Assembly: GCA_029934175.1 (NCBI GenBank)
Contig: JAOZMT010000007.1
Location: 8,352-17,616, forward strand
Length of the DNA: 9,265 nucleotides
Reading direction: 5' to 3'
Source of the DNA: Victivallales bacterium
Lineage (GTDB): Bacteria > Verrucomicrobiota > Lentisphaeria > Victivallales > JAUVCU01
In this document: piece after piece, positions 5,492-9,265 of the stretch
Layout of the letters: every line of letters begins with the position of its first letter
How positions within the stretch are numbered: the stretch's first letter is position 1
Notes under the pieces: generated by a model
What the model saw: only the letters and a program-made list of their open reading frames with translations
Told to the model about the DNA's origin: nothing
Databases searched by the model: none
Program-made: the position numbers and the translations under genes

Positions 5492-7033
5492 ATGAATAAA
5501 ATAATTGATTATATAGATGTAAAAGAATTTTTCAAGCAAGAAAAATTCAAAACAGATAATAGTAACATAGTTTTATGCCATGGTTGCTTTGATATTGTTC
5601 ATCCCGGGCATATTCGACATTTAAAATTTGCAAAAAACCAAGGTTCATTTTTAGTTGTATCAATTACTCCAGATTCTTGTATTCAAAAAGGTGTGGATAG
5701 ACCATTGGTTCCACAGGAGTTGCGTGCAGAAAGCTTAGCTTCCTTTGAATTTGTCGATGCTGTTGTTATTGCCCCTAAAGAAACTGGCATTGAAATGATT
5801 AAATCTATTTGTCCTGATATATATGTTAAGGGTAGTGAATATGCTTTATCTACTGATCCTAGATTCTTACAAGAAAAGGAGATTCTTGAAGGTCAAGGCG
5901 GGAAAGTTGTTTATTCATCTGGGGATGTCGTTTTTTCTAGTTCTGAATTTATTAGAGAATGTGAACTGATAACAGCCGAAGCAGAAAAATTAAATTATCT
6001 TTGCCAACACTATAATATATCTAAAGATTTATTAAATAATATTGTATCACAAGCAAAAACCCGTAAAATTTTAGTGGTAAGTGAGGCATTGATAGATGAG
6101 TATAAATATTGTGATTCCATAGGTATATCTCAAGATTCAGCAACAATGTCCTTAAATCTCCAAAGGCATAAAGAATATATAGGAGGTGGTGGCAGTATCG
6201 CACAACATTTTTCATCTATAGAAGCAAATATAATTTTTCTATCTTCAATTAATATCAATGATGAATTAAGCAGGAAGTATAAAAAAATGCTAAATAATGT
6301 TGATGTTAAATTTGAAAATATTCAAAGCACAAACCGCAAAGTAATAAAAAAAATGCACTTTTTTGCTGATAGAAATCAAGTATTAGAGGTTGAGGAAGGC
6401 AATTATATTCAATTAGATTCTTCATTACAAAGTTTAATATTAAAAAAATATAAGAAAATGTTGAAAGAATTAAAGCCTGATTGTGTAATTTTATCTGACT
6501 TTGGATATGGTTTATTATCAGATGCTTTGGTTCCTAAATTTTTAGAATATGCTGGAAAATTAAAAATTAAAACATTATCAGATATTTCAGTTACACCAAG
6601 AACTAACTTGTTAAAATTTAAAAAATCTGATATATTTGTTGTTACTGAAAGAGAATTAAGAGCTGGATTACATGATTTTGAAAATGGATTATCTGTTTTA
6701 GTTTTAAACTTTTATAACCAATCATCTATCAAAGAAATATATTTATTATTGAGTGACGGAGGTGTCTTATATTTTAAAAGACCTAGTCAAAAGACTTTTT
6801 CTATGGAAAATATCCATATTCCTTCATTAACTACAAGAATGGATAGTTTAAAAGGCAATGGAGAAGCATTTATAGCAGGCATAGTTCTAGCTAGAACATC
6901 TGGTGCTACTCCTGAACAAAGTGTGTATTTTGGTGCAATTTTTTCATCTTTACATACTAAGCGGATTGGAAACGAAGCCATTAACCAAGATGAACTTTAT
7001 AGACACATAAGTAATAGAAAGGAACTTATATAA
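5492..7033 (+). CDS. RfaE/HldE-like fusion: N-terminal nucleotidyltransferase plus C-terminal PfkB sugar-kinase domain
   Basis: This 513-residue protein has an N-terminal cytidylyltransferase-like domain (about 25-155). It carries GCFDIVHPGHIRHL with the HxGH nucleotide site (37-40), RPLVPQELRAE, the strand PDIYVKGSEY (108-117) and a closing FSSSEFI. These match RfaE domain II, which activates a sugar 1-phosphate with a nucleotide. Residues about 192-500 are a PfkB/ribokinase-type domain: VVSEALIDEYKYCD, GGGGSIAQH (231-239), VILSDFGYGLL (332-342), VTERELR (384-390) and DSLKGNGEAF (451-460). The order is reversed relative to E. coli HldE (kinase first), but resembles a family I recall from surface-glycan clusters. 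The GAGD anion-hole/catalytic-base motif reads GNGE, so kinase activity is doubtful. It probably prepares an activated heptose or related sugar for the glycosyltransferase downstream; the substrate is not determinable. ATG 5492 has AAAAGG 10 nt upstream. Confidence 0.85.
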   Translation: MNKIIDYIDVKEFFKQEKFKTDNSNIVLCHGCFDIVHPGHIRHLKFAKNQGSFLVVSITPDSCIQKGVDRPLVPQELRAESLASFEFVDAVVIAPKETGIEMIKSICPDIYVKGSEYALSTDPRFLQEKEILEGQGGKVVYSSGDVVFSSSEFIRECELITAEAEKLNYLCQHYNISKDLLNNIVSQAKTRKILVVSEALIDEYKYCDSIGISQDSATMSLNLQRHKEYIGGGGSIAQHFSSIEANIIFLSSININDELSRKYKKMLNNVDVKFENIQSTNRKVIKKMHFFADRNQVLEVEEGNYIQLDSSLQSLILKKYKKMLKELKPDCVILSDFGYGLLSDALVPKFLEYAGKLKIKTLSDISVTPRTNLLKFKKSDIFVVTERELRAGLHDFENGLSVLVLNFYNQSSIKEIYLLLSDGGVLYFKRPSQKTFSMENIHIPSLTTRMDSLKGNGEAFIAGIVLARTSGATPEQSVYFGAIFSSLHTKRIGNEAINQDELYRHISNRKELI

Positions 7034-7039
7034 ATAGTT

Positions 7040-7822
7040 ATGATAAATAGTAATATTGTTGCAAGTAATTTTTCAAGAAAATCCTCTTCTTATAATATAG
7101 AGGCTATATTTCAAAAAGACATCGCTAAAAAATTTTTTAAATTTTCATCTACTCATTCTAATAGAAAAAATAATTTAAATATTTTAGAGCTAGGGTGTGG
7201 AACTGGCTTTTTGACCATACCTTTTCTACAGAAATATTCAAATTCTAATTTTTTATTATCTGATATTGCTCCTGGTATGATCAAAGAAAATAAAAAAACA
7301 ACCTCCCTTTTGCGAAGTATGCAAAATGTTAATTATGAAATATGTGATATTTCTAAAAATTTACCAAGTGGTCATTTTGATTTTATCTACTCAGGTTTGA
7401 CATTTCAATGGGTTTCTGAACTTGATACACTTTTTGAAAAAATAAATTTAGCCTTAAATGACAAGGGCTCTTTTCAGTTTAGTATGATTACAAAGAATAC
7501 ATTCACTGATTTACAAAAATCGTTTAAACTATGTAATATTGAGTATTCTGGACCTAAAATGGTATCCACTCAGTATGTTATAGACATTTTATCTAAATTC
7601 AAAAATTTAAAACATCAAATTGTGACTTATAATGAGAAATATAGTTCTGTGATGCAATTTTTAAAACGCATTCAACAAACTGGAGCAGGAAACCCGAATA
7701 AGACACATTTATCTCCAAAGTCATTGAAAAAAATACTTAAAACTTATCAGAATAACTTTGCCGAGAGTAATGGTGATATTATTGTTCAGTATGAAGTTTT
7801 ATTTATATCTGCTCAAAAATGA
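7040..7822 (+). CDS. bioC: BioC-like SAM-dependent methyltransferase (malonyl-ACP O-methyltransferase family)
   Basis: This 260-residue protein has a class I SAM-methyltransferase fold. Motif I is ILELGCGTGF (48-57), an acidic loop SDIAPGMI lies at 74-81, and FDFIYSGLTFQWVSEL (113-128) includes the QWV block typical of BioC. The N-terminal VASNFSRKSSSYNIEAIFQKD pattern (7-27, a Y before a helix ending in Q) and FLKRIQQTGAGN (207-218) also fit BioC. BioC methylates the free carboxyl of malonyl-ACP to prime pimelate synthesis for biotin. No other biotin genes are in view and the neighbours handle sugars, so it could equally be a relative that methylates another carboxylate or glycan precursor. 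It starts 6 nt after the kinase-fusion stop; an AAAGGAAC site (7018-7025) lies about 15 nt upstream, rather far. Its TGA overlaps the next ATG as ATGA. Family fairly secure, substrate uncertain. Confidence 0.75.
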   Translation: MINSNIVASNFSRKSSSYNIEAIFQKDIAKKFFKFSSTHSNRKNNLNILELGCGTGFLTIPFLQKYSNSNFLLSDIAPGMIKENKKTTSLLRSMQNVNYEICDISKNLPSGHFDFIYSGLTFQWVSELDTLFEKINLALNDKGSFQFSMITKNTFTDLQKSFKLCNIEYSGPKMVSTQYVIDILSKFKNLKHQIVTYNEKYSSVMQFLKRIQQTGAGNPNKTHLSPKSLKKILKTYQNNFAESNGDIIVQYEVLFISAQK

Positions 7823-9123
7823 AAAAAAAATCATTTTTAGTCTTAACTCAACCAGGAGGAATGTCTCGTCTTTTTATGAAGGGTATAGCAGAATCTGCAA
7901 GGCATTTAGGAATGAATACTTTATACGAATATTGTCCTACTGATAATGATATTGAATTAAAAAAACATTGGTCTAAAAAAGTTATAAAAAGATGTCAAAA
8001 GCGAAATGTGGGTGCTGTTATTTGCTATGGTTTTAATATTTTATCATATTTACCTATTTTTAATGATAGTAAAGGAGTAAGTTTATTTGAGCAATTAGAT
8101 ATTCCTTGTTTTTTGTTATGGGGAGAACATCCTCATTGGCATAATTATCCATATTCTTTGCGAGATGAAATTCAACCAATTCTAGGCTCTTCTAATAATT
8201 ATCATTTTTTCAAAGATGACCATTCTACTTATGATATAAAAAGAGTTTTGAAATGGGAAAATTGTCATACTCTACAAATGTCTGAAAATATAAATGATTT
8301 TGCACAAGCCGCAAATGAAAAAATAAAAGTTGAATATGACTCTGTTTTTATATGTGGTTCCTATCCAAAACTAAGTGATAAATCAATTTTATTAGCAAAT
8401 GAAAAAAATCCTAATATTCAAGAATTTTTATGTGATATTTCTAAATCTGTTAAGAAACAGCTTTTAGATTTATTTAATAACAATAAAATACTTGTATCTA
8501 TTGAGTTTATAGATAAATTAATAGCAGAAAAAATGACAGACTACACTGCATCAGTTACACAATGTATTCAAAATTTAGAAAATAATTACAAAAGAATTAT
8601 TTTTGCGATTTATGCAAATAAAAAAGCATATTTTGATTTATTGAGAATATTTTGGGATTTCACAAGTTGGCAACGCGTTTTTTATATAAAATATTTATCT
8701 AATCATTTTAATATTGCAGTCATGGGTTCTGATTGGTCTTCACTTGGGGTAAAAGGTAATAGTGAATGGGTTACAAATCAAGGAGAAGTTTATCGTAAAG
8801 GCAAAGTATGTGTTAATATCAATCAAGGCTGGGATATTGAAGGTTTTACATTTAAGCCATTTCAAATTATTGCCAGCGGAGTCCCTTTATTGCATAATCG
8901 TGTTCAAGGAGTAAGTGATATATTTGAAGAAGATAAGGAGATAATGTTTTTTGATTCTCCAACCGATATTTTAAATAAGATGCAACTCCTGATTTCTGAT
9001 GAAAAAAAATGTAATAATATGGCACGCAATGCTCTCGCAAAATTCCAACAAGAACATTTATGGGAAAATCGTATAGAAAAAATGTTTAAGCTAGCTAACC
9101 TAAATATTAACGAATTTATATAA
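7819..9123 (+). CDS. CgeB-like glycosyltransferase (GT-B fold, glycosyl transferases group 1 C-terminal domain)
   Basis: This 434-residue cytoplasmic protein has no signal peptide. The N-terminal part opens with FLVLTQPGGMSRLFMKGI (6-23) and has a Rossmann-like strand AVICYGFNIL and IPCFLLWGEHPHW (95-107), reminiscent of the N-terminal domain of CgeB/DUF3880-type proteins. The C-terminal part is clearer. VNINQGWDIEGFTFKPFQI (332-350) is followed by IASGVPLLHN, then GVSDIFEEDKEIMFF and SPTDILNKMQLL. A helix ending QEHLWENRIEKMF (411-423) closes it. This order (E-G-F/R...F-E/Q-hydrophobic-A-x-G, then a C-terminal H..W..R) is that of the PF13524 glycosyltransferase domain. It probably transfers a nucleotide-activated sugar onto a surface glycan or protein; donor and acceptor are unknown. 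It overlaps the methyltransferase by ATGA and lacks an obvious ribosome binding site, so translation is probably coupled. Last gene of the operon. Confidence 0.78.
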   Translation: MKKKSFLVLTQPGGMSRLFMKGIAESARHLGMNTLYEYCPTDNDIELKKHWSKKVIKRCQKRNVGAVICYGFNILSYLPIFNDSKGVSLFEQLDIPCFLLWGEHPHWHNYPYSLRDEIQPILGSSNNYHFFKDDHSTYDIKRVLKWENCHTLQMSENINDFAQAANEKIKVEYDSVFICGSYPKLSDKSILLANEKNPNIQEFLCDISKSVKKQLLDLFNNNKILVSIEFIDKLIAEKMTDYTASVTQCIQNLENNYKRIIFAIYANKKAYFDLLRIFWDFTSWQRVFYIKYLSNHFNIAVMGSDWSSLGVKGNSEWVTNQGEVYRKGKVCVNINQGWDIEGFTFKPFQIIASGVPLLHNRVQGVSDIFEEDKEIMFFDSPTDILNKMQLLISDEKKCNNMARNALAKFQQEHLWENRIEKMFKLANLNINEFI

Positions 9124-9154
9124 TCTTCGCAAGTTAGTATTTTCTTAATGTAAC

Positions 9155-9171
9155 GCCACCGTCTCGGTGGC
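9155..9171. repeat. GC-rich palindrome, probable REP-like interspersed element
   Basis: GCCACCG-TCT-CGGTGGC is a perfect 7-bp inverted repeat with a 3-nt loop, strikingly GC-rich in an AT-rich setting and 31 bp after the glycosyltransferase stop. A weaker CCAG...CTGG pair (9174-9177, 9186-9189) lies just right of it. No T-tract follows on either strand, so it is not a textbook Rho-independent terminator, though it could protect the 3' end of the mRNA. On the minus strand it reads as codons for RDGGV, a pattern I recall from dispersed palindromes in Lentisphaerae/PVC genomes. Only one copy is in the window, so the repeat status is inferred. Confidence 0.55.
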
Positions 9172-9265
9172 CTCCAGCTAAGATACTGGCAAATATACAA
9201 AAGAACCTTATTTAAGATTTAAAAACATAAACAAAGCACTCTTCCCAGTATATTTACTTTCTGCC

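Noticed and set aside
9155..9171. Palindrome as a Rho-independent terminator
   Set aside because: The stem is strong, but no run of T follows on the plus strand or on the minus strand.
8904..9200. 98-codon minus-strand frame across the glycosyltransferase end and the palindrome
   Set aside because: It overlaps a well-supported gene and its start lies beyond the palindrome. The R/W-rich stretch comes from the palindrome, and no family is recognisable.
9208..9264. Minus-strand open frame of 18 codons entering from the right edge and ending in TAA
   Set aside because: It could be the tail of a convergent gene, but it is far too short to distinguish from chance in AT-rich DNA.

Overview
The window is AT-rich, gene-dense DNA from a Gram-negative (diderm, LPS-making) bacterium. 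The evidence is KdsC (Kdo biosynthesis), LptB and a giant LptC/LptA-type periplasmic protein. The lineage cannot be proven here. A 17-bp GC-rich palindrome near the right end (9155-9171), whose reverse strand would read RDGGV, resembles interspersed palindromes I recall from Lentisphaerae/Victivallales and other PVC genomes. Rpn-type nuclease genes with coiled-coil tails are also common in gut members of that group. I offer Lentisphaerae or a relative only as a tentative guess.

Left half (1-5037, minus strand), read in transcription order: kdsC, then a 929-residue LptC-LptA-like fusion, then lptB, then a 5'-complete but window-truncated Rpn/PDDEXK-type nuclease gene. The genes overlap or lie within about 11 nt of each other, and each ribosome binding site is embedded in or abuts the preceding gene, so this looks like one operon. 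The order kdsC-[lptC-lptA]-lptB matches the E. coli kdsC-lptC-lptA-lptB order, except that two separate bridge genes are replaced by one long modular gene. At the position where E. coli has rpoN there is a nuclease/transposase-like gene. That gene runs off the left edge and ends in 21-bp tandem repeats encoding a coiled coil.

Centre (5038-5248): a short, very AT-rich divergent intergenic region with plausible but weak sigma70-type promoters in both directions.

Right half (5249-9123, plus strand): a tightly packed four-gene operon. It encodes an unrecognised single-pass membrane protein of 79 residues, a nucleotidyltransferase-PfkB kinase fusion whose kinase active site looks altered (GNGE in place of GAGD), a BioC-like SAM methyltransferase and a CgeB-like glycosyltransferase. 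Together they look like a small surface-glycan or sugar-nucleotide module beside the LPS export genes. The final 142 bp hold the palindrome and no supportable gene.

The most interesting points are the single-chain LptC-LptA bridge, the Rpn-type nuclease locked into the LPS-export operon, and the glycan operon that combines an apparently degenerate sugar kinase with a BioC-type methyltransferase.
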